DNA from: Naematelia aurantialba
Lineage: Eukaryota > Basidiomycota > Tremellomycetes > Tremellales > Naemateliaceae
DNA length: 64,000 bases
Assembly (NCBI GenBank): GCA_021527695.1
Contig: JAKFAO010000006.1
Span: forward strand, 62,001 to 126,000
Reading direction: 5' to 3'
Every line of letters starts with the position of its first letter. Within the stretch, counting starts at the first letter, position 1. A program made the translations under genes and the position numbers. Positions 1 through 11,200 of the stretch are shown here, one piece after another. Under the pieces are notes generated by a model. That model was not told the origin of the DNA. It was given only the letters and a program-made list of their open reading frames with translations, and made no database searches.

Positions 1-463
1 GATAGGAAGATAGCTTGGAAAATTATGAGAAAATTCACCAAACACCCTCACCAGCCCCATATCCCTCGTATATTGCCCAATGGGCATGTATATGCCCGTA
101 TATTACTACCTGCCCGATGTCAGCGTTCGGGGCAGACCATCACTCCCAAGTCTAGCAGCAGCTCACGGTCGTTTGATTCTCTCTGCAAGTGTTCGTCGCT
201 ATGCATACGGCCAATTTCCGCATCTCAGCCTCGGTATACTGCTTGTAATTGTCCCAACCCCACAGGTCGGCAGGTCGATCTGTGGGGAAATAGGGCTCGA
301 GCGCCGCAGCGTAGGCCTCGGCCTTTCGGGCGTTGACATCATCATGTGTGGAAGGGTAAAGGACGGCCAGGTAAGGGGACGAGGGATGATGTCGACTGAA
401 GACGGCCAAGACGATCAAGGGCACCAGCACGAGGGCGACTCGGCGAGACAGGTGCGGAGCCAT
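1..463 (-). CDS. GT18-like glycosyltransferase, copy 1 (5' exons only, runs off the left edge)
   Basis: Exon 1 covers 463-167 and encodes a short cytoplasmic tail, a hydrophobic anchor (about residues 8-22, VALVLVPLIVLAVF) and a stem ending in the motif CRENQTT. Exon 2 covers 109-39 and continues VVIYGHIHAHW, after which a donor (GTGAAT) leads out of the window. The paralog at 20753-23200 has the same anchor, the same CIAT(D/N)TCRENQTT motif, the same first two intron positions and an exon 2 of the same 71 nt, so both come from one duplication. By that relation this is the N-terminus of a type II membrane GT18-like (MGAT5-type fold) transferase. The start faces the GT61 gene at 830 across a 366-bp divergent promoter. 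The catalytic part lies outside the window, so whether this copy is intact is unknown. Confidence 0.7.
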
Positions 464-829
464 GTCGAAAGGAGGATGACGATCACCGGCATCGACGGTG
501 ATCAGGGGATCCAATTGCCCGCCATCAGGAGCAGTAGGCCTCGGTGAGGAGAGTGTTGAACAGAGGGTGCGAAATGGGGAGAGGGGAGTGCGAACTGATC
601 GGCGAACAGCCAAGGGAGGGGGGGGCTCGAGCGGGGATCGCCGCCGGCAGAACCACGTGGCGTCTCCAGCAAGTCCCTGAGCTTGACACACCACTCGGCC
701 ACCTCTACTCGCGCGCATTGAAAGGGCTCGCTCACACCACTGGAAGACCGTTTCTTGCCTTTGTTGTTTGTGATAATCGGGTCGTCATCATCATCTGATC
801 TTCATACATCCCGTCTTGACCACCCTTGA
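464..829. promoter_or_regulatory. divergent intergenic region between GT18-like copy 1 and GT61 copy 1
   Basis: These 366 bases separate two head-to-head starts and must hold both promoters. I see no convincing TATA box, repeat or further gene. The open frames here are shadows without family features. Confidence 0.5.
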
Positions 830-3204
830 ATGCCTTCAACTTCACCCTCGAGGCTTAAACCCAGGAGACAAAGTGGCGGCATGGTCAAGCGAAAGTCACC
901 AACACTGCTCTTCGTCCTCGTCTCGCTGATGGGCGCCGCCATTTTCTGGGCCAGCACTTCATCATCCTCTCCTGCGACACGCGTGTTCTCGACACGCCAT
1001 TACTCTGCGTCTTCTCAATCGTCAGTATACGTGCCGATCAACGGAGAGAAGACAAACTTCGTCAATGGAATAGCGGGAACCAGTCAGTTGTGACCGCTTC
1101 TCTGTTTCTTTCCTTCCCTCCCGCTGTCTCTTTCTTTCCCTACCTCTTTCACTTTCATTCTCTGTCCTTCTCTCCCCATCCGAAACCGACTACGAGTGAT
1201 GCTAATGGCCATCAGCACTCTGGGAGAACATCTACCTCCGCAACGGCACCTGGTATGTCGTGACCTCACATCCGCAAACAATGCCAGAGATCGGCACCAT
1301 TCTCTGTGCAGAACCTCTGCCAGAGCGAAAACACATTCCAGCTGGCCCAGACCGTTTTCAGTACATCAACCCTAGCGAGGCAGGAGAGATACTAGGGAAA
1401 GTGGCAGTGAGGAAGGCGGGGTTATCGGTAAGAACCACCGGGCCTACTCACGCGGACATGCTGACGAGGAAGATGTTCTTCAACGACGAGCCTGGACCCA
1501 ACGGTCAGAGCTTTTTGGCTCACTACTTCCATTGTGAGTCTGAGAGCATGCGCCGAGCTGACCGTCTCAGTCAGTACGCTAGCATTTTAGAGCTCTAGAC
1601 CAGATTACGTAGCTAACGTAATCGATCTTTCCCCAACTCAGTTGGTAAGTTTCGCTCCGTTGCTCGACGATGAGAAATATGCTGATGACCGCAGCCGAGG
1701 TTTTCCTCTCCGCATGGCGGCTAGTGACATCGACATACGGTACCATACCTCTTCCTGAACGACTCATGTATCGCACTGTCCCTGACGATTGGGTACGTTC
1801 CTTACCAATCCATATGGCGCTTGAGCTGTCTGACGACGCGCAGCGGGATAAGGCGGGTTTGACCACTTGGTTTCAGCAGAGTGTGATGCCGAATACCATC
1901 ATCGAGGACGCACCGGTTTGGCAGGATAGGAAGGCTGCTCAGACCACATTCGTCTTCGACAAGGTATGTCCGTGGAACTTGTGCGACTCTGGGAGGATCT
2001 AGCTGATGTGTACAGCTGGTCATCGTGGACGTGAGTTCTTGTAACAGACAGCGGATGCCCCATGCTTGCTCCCTCTCCCCACCCCCCCGTCCTCGTCTCA
2101 CAAGCTCACATACCATAGCGCTTCGCTGCTCACATGTTTGGTCATGACGTCGGTTTATGGAACAAAATGACTGCAGATCTGCCTACCTTGCCAGTTCCAA
2201 AAGACTGGATGTTACCACTACGCAACTCGCTCAAGAATTTCGTGCTCGCCCAAGGCTGTGACCTAGAAAGAGAGAACTCCCGAGTGCCGATCTTGACCTA
2301 TGTTAATAGGTACATCTACCTTTCCGCTTGTACAGTTGTCCATACTGACACGGAGATCAGACAAACGACCAAACGGAGACTGGAAGAGGGAGATGCTGAT
2401 CTCCTCCTCGAGAGCTTGAACGAGCTGCATGCAAAGGGCGAAGTCGAGTTCCACAACGCCATCATGGAGAACATGCCGCGGGCGGACCAATTTTGCCTTG
2501 CCCTGAAATCCGACGTGAGTACCGTCATCCGGAGCGTCTTTCCACGAACCGAGCTGATCGTGGTAGATTTTGGTCGGAGTCCATGGGAACGGTTTGTCAC
2601 ATCAGTTGTGGATGAAACCGGGGTCCGCTGTGCTAGAGGTATGTCCATGCGAACTGGCCGCGAGGGTGAGCTTATGGGAGACAGATAATGGACAGCGGGG
2701 GTTTCGCCATGGTGAGATAATTTCCAGCATAGCAGCATCCCAACGCTTGTCCATCATCACCATTCCCACCCGCCGAGTATCGGTGTCCCTTTACACTAGA
2801 CGCCCTGTTTGATCTTTGCAGCACTGACTTGATCAGGACTACGCACTCCCGGCAGACCTGATGGGCCACGAATACTACGCGATCCACAACGACACCTATC
2901 TGCCGCGGTCGGAGTGGATCCTGCCGGACGGACGAGCGATGGTGCGTTGGCGTCCCTCGTCCTCCTCCCAATGGAGCTTCTGACGGTAACACACTGACGG
3001 TCACAGCAACAAGGCAAGAACTTCCACAATAACAACATTCGGGTACGTCTAGTCACCATACTCCTCAAACAATATCTTTCCGCTTGGAAATCTCCAGGAG
3101 GCATTGTTGAGCTTACGACACAGACATACGGGCCATACATTGCATCCCTCATTTCGCGACTCGCAAAGGACCGGAGTAAGCCTGTAGACAAGTCATCACT
3201 GTGA
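830..3204 (+). CDS. GT61-family glycosyltransferase, copy 1 (type II membrane protein)
   Basis: About 13 exons code for roughly 490 residues. The N-terminus carries one hydrophobic anchor (LLFVLVSLMGAAIFWAS) after a basic tail, the layout of a Golgi transferase; ATG 881 is an alternative start. The GT61/DUF563 signature lies near the C-terminus: VGVHGNGLSHQLWM, then KPGSAVLE and MGHEYYAIHND. Family members transfer xylose, GlcNAc or other sugars; the substrate here cannot be read from sequence. Introns are short GT-AG, and notable exons are a 3-nt microexon (TTG, near 1644) and a 15-nt exon (LVIVD, near 2018). The phases need the microexon to give the conserved HYFHFAE stretch. The gene is convergent with its paralog at 4536-6845, which shares most of the domain. 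The stop was placed at 3204 by following frame through the last acceptor near 3123. Confidence 0.85.
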
Positions 3205-3698
3205 TACCTCCCTTTACGTGGCGGAAGAGCAAGGCGAGAACAGGACAACACCAATGAGCATGGGCAAAGGTATACGCGTGTGAACTGTGGGCTTTTGGAC
3301 TCGGGGGTCATCATCTTTCATTTTCGTAGACATGCATCACTAGTCTTGCGTGACGGTTTGGCGCGACGGCGCGTGCGCATGGCTTGAATCTGATGTGGTG
3401 GCTTGTATCTGACATGGCGTGCGCTCGACTGTTGCCATTCGAGCAGACTACGCCCGCCAAGATTAAGCGACCCTCGCCTAGGCCAGTCGACTACCCCGGT
3501 GTGGCAGTGATGGCCAGTCAAGTGGGCCGGCGATAGTACGACCACGCAGACCGACGCCCGGGACGCTGTGCTCGGAGAGTCCGAAATCATTAAAGAGACG
3601 AAGAGACGCAAGGACAGCTCAGCCCTATGCCCTATGCCCATTGCGCCATGTTCAATGCCCCATGCCGTATGACCCATGCCTACGCTCTATGCCTACGC

Positions 3699-3753
3699 TC
3701 TATGCCTATGCCTATGCCTATGCCTATGCCTATGCCTATGCCTATGCCTATGC
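3699..3753. repeat. (TATGCC)n hexanucleotide array
   Basis: About eight or nine perfect TATGCC units, preceded by looser related words such as CATGCC and TACGCTC from about 3620. The frames through it read as simple dipeptide or tripeptide repeats and are not genes. Confidence 0.9.
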
Positions 3754-4002
3754 TCTATGCAAGTCAAAATGCATGCAAATTGTGCCCGGCCTACGCAGCC
3801 ATCTTGGTCCTACCACGGTAACGGCGGCTCGACGACCTCCCGTCTCTCGTCTGCCATCTGACGCACCAAGCTCGCCAAGAAGGGCGCATCGACCTGCGAC
3901 GCACGTCAGCCTCAGCGCGGCTCCAGCTTGGCCGCGGCCTCGTGTCTCGTAGTTGCCAAGGACAACGAGGACCCAAAGACCGAGACTAACACCCAACACC
4001 CA

Positions 4003-4189
4003 ACACCCAACACCAACACCAACACCAACACCAACACCAACACCAACACCAACACCAACACCAACACCAACACCAACACCAACACCAACACCAACACCAA
4101 CACCAACACCAACACCAACACCAACACCAACACCAACACCAACACCAACACCAACACCAACACCAACACCAACACCAACACCAACACCA
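4003..4189. repeat. (CAACAC)n hexanucleotide array, about 30 copies
   Basis: A nearly perfect array of the 6-bp unit AACACC (GGTGTT on the other strand), starting with a few CACCCAA variants. The minus strand has a GG pair every six bases. It lies between the 3' ends of the two GT61 paralogs. It does not match the common TTAGGG-type telomere unit. Confidence 0.95.
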
Positions 4190-4535
4190 AACACCACGAC
4201 CAACACCAAGCTCAAGCTTTAAGACCCGTGCACAAGAAACAAAGACAGCACGAAAGTTCCGTTTTGACTGGTAACCAATGTAGGCAAGGGCGAAGACGCA
4301 GACGCGAGACCAGACCCAACTCACCCGAATGTTGCTGCCGTGAAAGCCTGGGCCCTGATCGACCGCCCATTTATCGGGTCTTCTCCACCTACCGATACAG
4401 TCAGCTTCGGTTGCGCCCACCGCCACCACACCTCGACGATGGTCGACGGCAATGCACCCCACACCGCCTCCGCAACTCGGCGATGGTTGACTGGGGCGGG
4501 GAGAACAAGTAACGTATCCGGGAGGGGCGACAGAC

Positions 4536-6845
4536 CTACTTTTCAGGTGGGAACGTCGTGTCGTTGTGAATGGCGTAGTATTCATGCGACATGAGTTCAG
4601 CGAGCATCGCGTAGTCCTGCACGAACACGCATGTCAGCGGATTCTCCTTGGTCGAAACGTGGAAAGTCATGTCAGCAGGATGTCAACTGACCCTCGCAAA
4701 GCCGCCGGGATTCATGATCTACGATCGACTGTCAGCACGACGAACTCCCCACCCAGCCATCCTCACCTCGAGGACGCCCGAGCCGGGCTTCATCCACAAC
4801 TGATGGCTAAGCCCATTCCCGTGGACGCCAAGCATGATCTGCGGCAACAGATCAGTGTCGTTTCCCTTCTATCAGATCGGCTCCTCACATCTGTGCGGAG
4901 TGCAAGGCAGAACTGAGGCGCCAACATCAGCAAAGAAAACGGCCAGGTAGCCTGCTCTCCTCCGTGTTGACGATCACCCACCTGCCGTGTCCGCGTCATC
5001 GTCTCCATCTGAGCATCGTCAAACTCAATAACGCCCTCGGCATGCAGTGCCCGCATCTCGTCAAGCAGCTCCTCGGCATCATCAGTATTCAATCGTCGGT
5101 TGGTCAGTTGCCTGATCGGTTCCCTCAGCCTCAGTTGCTATTATGGCAAAATTGCTAGTAGGCGAATCCCACACGCACCGGTTGATATAGGTCACAATGG
5201 GGATGCCTGGGTCTTGCCGTTCCACCATGCATCCATCGGCGATCACAAGCCGTTTGAGCGAGTCTCGCATTGGGTCCATCCAGTTCAGCGGCACGGCCAA
5301 TGTCGGCAGGTCAGCGGTGGCCTTGTTCCAATATCTGACGTCGTCGCCATTCTTATGGGCTGCCCAGCGCTGCAAATTCGTCAGACAGGCGCACCTCTAA
5401 CTCCGCAAAGCTCCGGGAGCATCAGAGCCGCGGAACAACTCACGTCGACGATACTGATCTTGTCAAATAGGAATGTCATGCCCCCTGCTGTGCGATCCTC
5501 GAATATGCTTTGCTCTTCAATCAGTGTATCAGGCAGTACCGCCTGCTGAAACCAAGCGGTCAGACCTGACTCGGTTTCAGCAATGGCACGCTATGTATGG
5601 CTCCCTGACCGACCTGCTTTGTCCCGCTGTGGACTGGTCAGCTCGCAGTGTCTGCCAGAGATAAGGGTTCTGAGCTCACCCAGTCTTTTGGTGTCGTGCG
5701 GTACATAATACGGGTAGGAAGCTCCGTGTCACCTGCAGCTGCTACCAGGCGCCACGACCCGAGGAACATCTCCCCTGAGCTCATGAGTTTGGAACATCCT
5801 CATTAAGGATCCACTCACCGACTGTAATGGAGGAGAAGGAGCAGGCATCAGCAATGGCATGGATGTACATTAGGACATACTGACTACCAGCTGGTCAGTG
5901 TGCATATCGCGACAGGGAAGTATGCTCACAATGAAAGTAATGGTTCAGAAAAGAATGCGTCTTTGCACCAGGAGCGTCATTGAACCACATCTGCAGCGAA
6001 CTCAGCGCTCCGACCGATGCCGCGGACTCTACCTGGCAGTGGCAGCCAAGTAGGGATCCTCCATGGAAGGCAACGAGGGGCCCAGCTACCAGCCGAGGCA
6101 GGGACACTCACGCTGACTCCAGCTTTCCGCACCGCAACGTTACCAAAAATCTCCCGTGCTGCAGTAGGGTCCACGACCCGCCACCTGTCCTCTCCAGCAG
6201 GTGGTTTTGCGCGCCCGTCATCGTCGGGCCCCAGGTCGGCGGTCATAATATACCCCGCTCCCTTTTCGGTGAGGACCTCGGGGAAGGGCGCGGGGTCGGT
6301 GGTCACGAAATGGAAGGTTCCACCATATAGGTAAAGATTGTGAAAGTAATCTGAGGGAGCAGTCAGTGCGTTCCGAAGGAGACGTGAGGATCCGAAGATG
6401 CCAGAGAAGAGGGACATGTCGAAGCGGGATGTATGGGGCGGGTGAGTTCGATCCATGGTGGGAGCACAAGACACGAGGGAACGAAGCGTGATGATAGGTC
6501 AAGGCAGATGGCAGGCTCCGGACTCACTAAACCCCGCTACTCCCACTATGTATTCAGACTCTGGCATGTCTTCAGTCAATGGGACATAACGCGGACCGGC
6601 CGAGCGCGAGGTGGAGGACGCCAGCAGTCCACGGACGGACTGGTATGTCTGAAGCCAAGTCAGTGAGACCGTATAGCAAATGAGGCGCCGAGTTCAATAT
6701 CGGGCGGTGGGAGGAGTATGAGAGGAGGCTGGGCACGACCACTCACTTGGGTTGCATGGGGAACGCTGCTGCCGCGAATGATAAACAGGACGAAGAAAAG
6801 GACAGCCAGACCCGCGCCCGCTCTCAGAGCGGATCGCGAGACCAT
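4536..6845 (-). CDS. GT61-family glycosyltransferase, copy 2 (type II membrane protein)
   Basis: The start is ATG 6845 and the anchor is AGLAVLFFVLFIIRG. Domain landmarks follow those of copy 1: YLYGGTFHFVTT, GNVAVRKAG, MWFNDAPGAKTHSFLNHYFHF, GEMFLGSWRLV, WNKATADLPTL, VTYINR, LGVHGNGLSHQLWM, KPGSGVLE and MSHEYYAIHNDT. The gene has a 3-nt microexon (TCG) at the same place as copy 1. It lacks the intron that makes the 15-nt exon in copy 1, since DKISIVD is continuous here. The apparent stop at 4536 comes soon after HNDT, earlier than in copy 1, so the C-terminus may be shorter or continue through an unresolved intron (a possible GTAGGT donor overlaps the stop). Its promoter side holds the MULE insertion point. 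Confidence 0.82.
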
Positions 6846-7798
6846 GGCAGTGGTGCACACCGCTCAAGTACGAGCTTGCGTGCGCAGCTGTATGCACGTC
6901 TGGAATGGGGGAATGATACGAAAAAAAAGTTGTTCAAATGATCATCGCTGTTGGGAGAGAGATGCTAAACCAAGAGATCGACAGCGTGTGAAGCCAACTT
7001 TGTATTTCCCAGGCACAATCTACCGAAAAGCGTGTGGGGATCTCTTTTGGTTCGGCAAACCAGACGACGAGGTTGCGGATCGTTTCGTTGCTGGACGAGC
7101 TAGGCAGTGTGGACGAGCTGGACGACGCGCACGCTGGACAGCGCCATGACAGGCAGGCCTGCCAACTTGTATGCATGGGATTGTGGTTTCTGACACTCGG
7201 TATAATAGGCAATAACGAATCTGCAGGCGGACAGATTTGCTTCCCTGATCCCTGCAAACAACGGCTGATCATGCTCATTCATACACTCTGGGTATATACT
7301 ATGAAGAAAACGCTGCTGGCATGCAGACATGCGCGAGGTCCAAGGGCAAAATCATGATGAGAGCGAAACTATAACCGCAGGAAACTAACCGGGGAAAGGT
7401 GTATTCTGTTACTCTCATCAGCGATCCGCCCCCCAAGTGTGAATCGACACAGTCCGGGAGAGGAGGAGAGATCAGAGATTGTTCACAAAGAATCATGGCC
7501 GCAGCTCAGCAACAGCCTTCTAGTTAAAAAGATTTTCTTACATCACGAGTGTGGGGGACAGGAAGAGGGAAGCGGGGGGGAATGTGACCGACATACACCA
7601 AGCCTACGCACGGTGGTCCGAGACGACCACGGCCCAGACTGAAGCGATGAGACACTCACATGCGAGGCGCGAGACAGAGTCGACGACAGACCGTCAACAG
7701 GATGAGAAGATCGATCAAGAGAAATTTCGCTCAGAGGAGGACAATGTACCAAAATGCGGAGTCTGTTCAAACTCCGCGTCTCCACGTGGCGAGATGAC
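6846..7798. promoter_or_regulatory. upstream region of GT61 copy 2, cut off by the MULE
   Basis: About 950 bases with no supported gene. Before the MULE arrived this was one divergent promoter region of about 1 kb shared with the oxidoreductase gene, of which only 88 bases (18586-18673) remain on that side. I see no clear regulatory motif. Confidence 0.5.
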
Positions 7799-7809
7799 CT
7801 CACTAACGG
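7799..7809. repeat. 11-bp target-site duplication of the MULE, left copy
   Basis: CTCACTAACGG stands directly before the left inverted repeat and again directly after the right one (18575-18585), without mismatch. MULEs typically make 8-11 bp duplications. Confidence 0.95.
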
Positions 7810-7933
7810 CAAGAATTAATTTCGCCCCCCTTTTTGGGAATTTAGCCCTGGGCTCAGCCGACTTTGTTCTTTTTCACCAGCAACTTTGCACTTTTTTTCC
7901 CGACCAGCTTGATATTGCCAGCAACTTCATGCA
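7810..7933 (+). repeat. left terminal inverted repeat of the MULE
   Basis: It matches the reverse complement of 18452-18574 over about 124 bases. Only a few differences occur, mostly in the outer 15 bases. Confidence 0.95.
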
Positions 7934-8211
7934 GGTACAAATTCTACCCTCGAATTGCCCAGTATCAATCTCGAAACGACATAGAAAGATGTTCTGTACT
8001 GATTCGATCTCTGCTATGGTGACCGCCGGCTCCCAAATGCAGTTCCTACGATCCCGGACCCCAAACCAAAGGCTCCTTTCACTGCTGATCTGTGTTTGTT
8101 TGTATGTATGCATTTTCTCACATGCATGTACTGATGCAAGTACTGATGTATACACGACTTAATGTTTGCTCTGAATACTATACACACCTGTATACCGATT
8201 GCTACAGCTGT

Positions 8212-11200
8212 ATGACTCATCTGATGACCTCCAAGAAAGATACACAGATACTCGGATCCCTGCCAAGGGGCGCCCTCTTGAATGCCGTCTCTCCTCGGAG
8301 GGGGCCCGGACGACCTCGAAAGTACTACAAACCACCTCCATTGCCCATCATCACGACTCCTACAGCAATTCGAAGCGGTTCGAATGCATCCGAGATCGCA
8401 AAAAGCTCTCCCAACAATTCCCCGAAACGAGTCGTCCATTCTAAACCAATACTCCCTGCCCTCAAAATCGATGAAAGCGACGAGGGAATCTCCGAAGTCC
8501 TCAATACCCATTCTTCGGGATGGTCGTCCACACGAGAAATACAGCCTACTATTGGCCCTTCTGGTCTAGTTCGGCAAACTCCAAATCGATGCAGTGCAAC
8601 CTCTATCGATTCGAGGCGCCGGGATCCTTCATTGTCTGAGGTCGATAGAGCTGTCGGACAATCACACTGTGAGAACCTCGATCCCTCTCTTCAGTACCCT
8701 ACTACACCACTGGACGAGTTTCGAAGACCTCTGAGTTCAAGCCGGACATATTCAAGTAGCAATCTTCTGTCGGTGCCGTCAGTGCATCGCATTGCATCTA
8801 GAAGAGAACGGAACCTCATCGAATCATCTGTTCATTGCCAGATTAACGTGCCAGAGACAATTGTTTCCCGCCTTGAAAGACACACGGTTCATCCTGCTCG
8901 ACTTGTCGGGGTTCAAGTGTCAAAGGGCTATCTTTTCAAGAGACCTTCTTCCCTCCGCCTGCCAGAGAAGTTCAGGAAGACAGAGATACCACAAGATGAG
9001 TTCCCTGCATACCACGATAGAATGGTATGTGAAAAGGATTAATGGCAATCTGATGGTCTGTAGCAACACCAATGGCATGTCGCACGTCAGACAGCTTCAT
9101 CAAATGTTCGAATCGAGTTTCTTGATCCTCCTGGTCAGCGTCCTTCGGATCTGCGAGCTCGACGCTGCACCTTCCATCACGAAGCGGGTGCCCAGCCATA
9201 TGAGGAGGAGTGTATCTTGTGGAGGACTTTCTATTCGTGTGCCGGGGCATGCCAACAAGTTCGAAGTCGGGAAACGTACCCCGATCCGAAGACCTTCAAA
9301 GATGAAGTCTTGCTGGTGGCAGATATCCTCCGAAAAGGATTACAAGAGGAGGAATCCGATGACGAAAAAGTGGAACGATCAAGGAATAGGTTTTCATGTG
9401 GAGCACAACTGATTGTGAGCATTTTCCAAGCTGTGAGATGGAAAGCTCATTGTGTGCAGCTACAGGTCAGCGTAGCCCAAACCTTGACCAAGACATGCAC
9501 AATTCTCGAAACTCCTGGTCACTCGCCATGTGATGACAAGCAGCTTCTTGACATTTCTCCCACCTTACGCCGAATTCTGTTCGACATGGCCTCTATATTT
9601 GCTTCGACCCCAGCACAGTTAAAGAGGCGTAAGTTCGAATTCGATCCCAGCTAGCTTGAACCTTCTACGGGAGCCCGAATTGACGTCGAAACCCATTTAG
9701 AATGGCAAGAGTTGTCTAAAGACCATCCTCACGCTCGATTCGTGGAAGACCAGTGTCCATGGCGGCGCCCAAAAGACAGAGACTTTCAATATGCAGTCAT
9801 TGCCACAGCACGGACAAAGCGCCTTGATCAGAACCCTTTGGTTGCCATCGAGATTCTAGCTAGGCGTGCCCCAGAGGCATTCTTACAGTATGTCTCTCCT
9901 ACCTTTCTCTCCAGGGGGATGTCTCGCTGAAAGATATATACAGTACCGAATACCCCAAATTATCTGATCCAGAGGTCCAATTCACTCCTGGGGACCAATT
10001 CGAATGCATTATCGGCCCGAAATCTGGTCTCAGGAATGCTCTTTTGCATGCAGTGCAACTGTCATGACCCGACTCACCTCGATTTACCTCGAATACTCTC
10101 GACTTACTTTTCAACCTCTCGATCTATCTCGATTATTACTTGAATCACCTCGACACTCTCTTTGTCACTCATTCAAATCTCAATAACTTACTTCATCACT
10201 CGTTTACTCTCGATTCCTCAATTCAACCTCCTCGAAAACCTCGAATTGATGCTTAGTAATAATATTGGAAATAGGTGATTCTATTGGCAACAACAGCATT
10301 GGAAATAGATAAGATGCTGCAATATATAAGTAGATAGATCTGCCTTGATCCCCCCAGGGATCAAAACTCGTATGTTACTCTCGATATCATTTCGATTTCC
10401 TCGATTCACCTCGATTGTCGATAGTTTGACAAATCTTCAGCCGAAAGCCTTCCGCTTCCGGTTCGAGACTATTTCGGTATAGTCGAATCGCCCGATTACC
10501 CGTTTACTCTGTCGAATCATCAGAGACACGGCCGTAACAGCAACGCGGCATGTACATGGACTCCTCCTGGCGTAACAAGAATGCTTTTCGATGTCCCATG
10601 ACTATATTGAGCACGATCAACGAATACCACCGAATGATTCCCAGTATGTTCGATTCCTGTTACAAGAGCAGGTTCTGAGCTGATGGTATAGTTGCGGTTA
10701 TGGTATCGAATACGGCGACCGAGCAGACATACACGTTGTTCCTACGAACAGTCCTCGAAAATGTTAACCGGCTTGCTTCTGAGCTGGTCCTCGAACGATC
10801 CAATCTAGATCAAAGAGAACTCCAAGATGATGATGAACTGCTATACCTTCGGGCACTTGCTGTCTCGGGAGATGACGGGGATGGCTTCTGCCCGGCATTC
10901 ATGATGATCGACCGCAGCGCAGCAGAACGAAATGCGATACAGACTGTCTTTCCAGGCATACCGATTCGCGTGTGCCAATTCCACTTCATGCAGGCCTGCA
11001 AATCAAACGGCCAAACCGCATTTCTGCGAGACAAACGCGGTGTTGCTCAGCTGAATGCTTACATGAAAGCCCTTCGGAAAGCTCAAAGGTGCCCAACAGA
11101 GGCCGAATGGCCCATGTACTTCGAACGTTTAGAGGCCGATGTCAATTCAATCGGAAATGATGATGGAAGAGCTTGGAGCAACATTGGCCCATATCTCTCG

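Larger units (their letters stand above)
3205..4535. other. convergent 3' intergenic region between the two GT61 genes
   Basis: No gene is supported here. The region holds two hexanucleotide arrays, listed separately, and shadow frames caused by them. If the C-terminus of the second GT61 gene is spliced beyond its apparent stop at 4536, one or two small exons could lie near 4350-4500. Confidence 0.6.

Noticed and set aside
3748..4585. Long open frames giving Val-Gly, Leu-Val, Thr-Pro, Cys-Trp or Asn-Thr dipeptide repeats
   Set aside because: They are open only because a 6-bp array has no stop in several frames. They have no start context, splice sites or conserved flanks.
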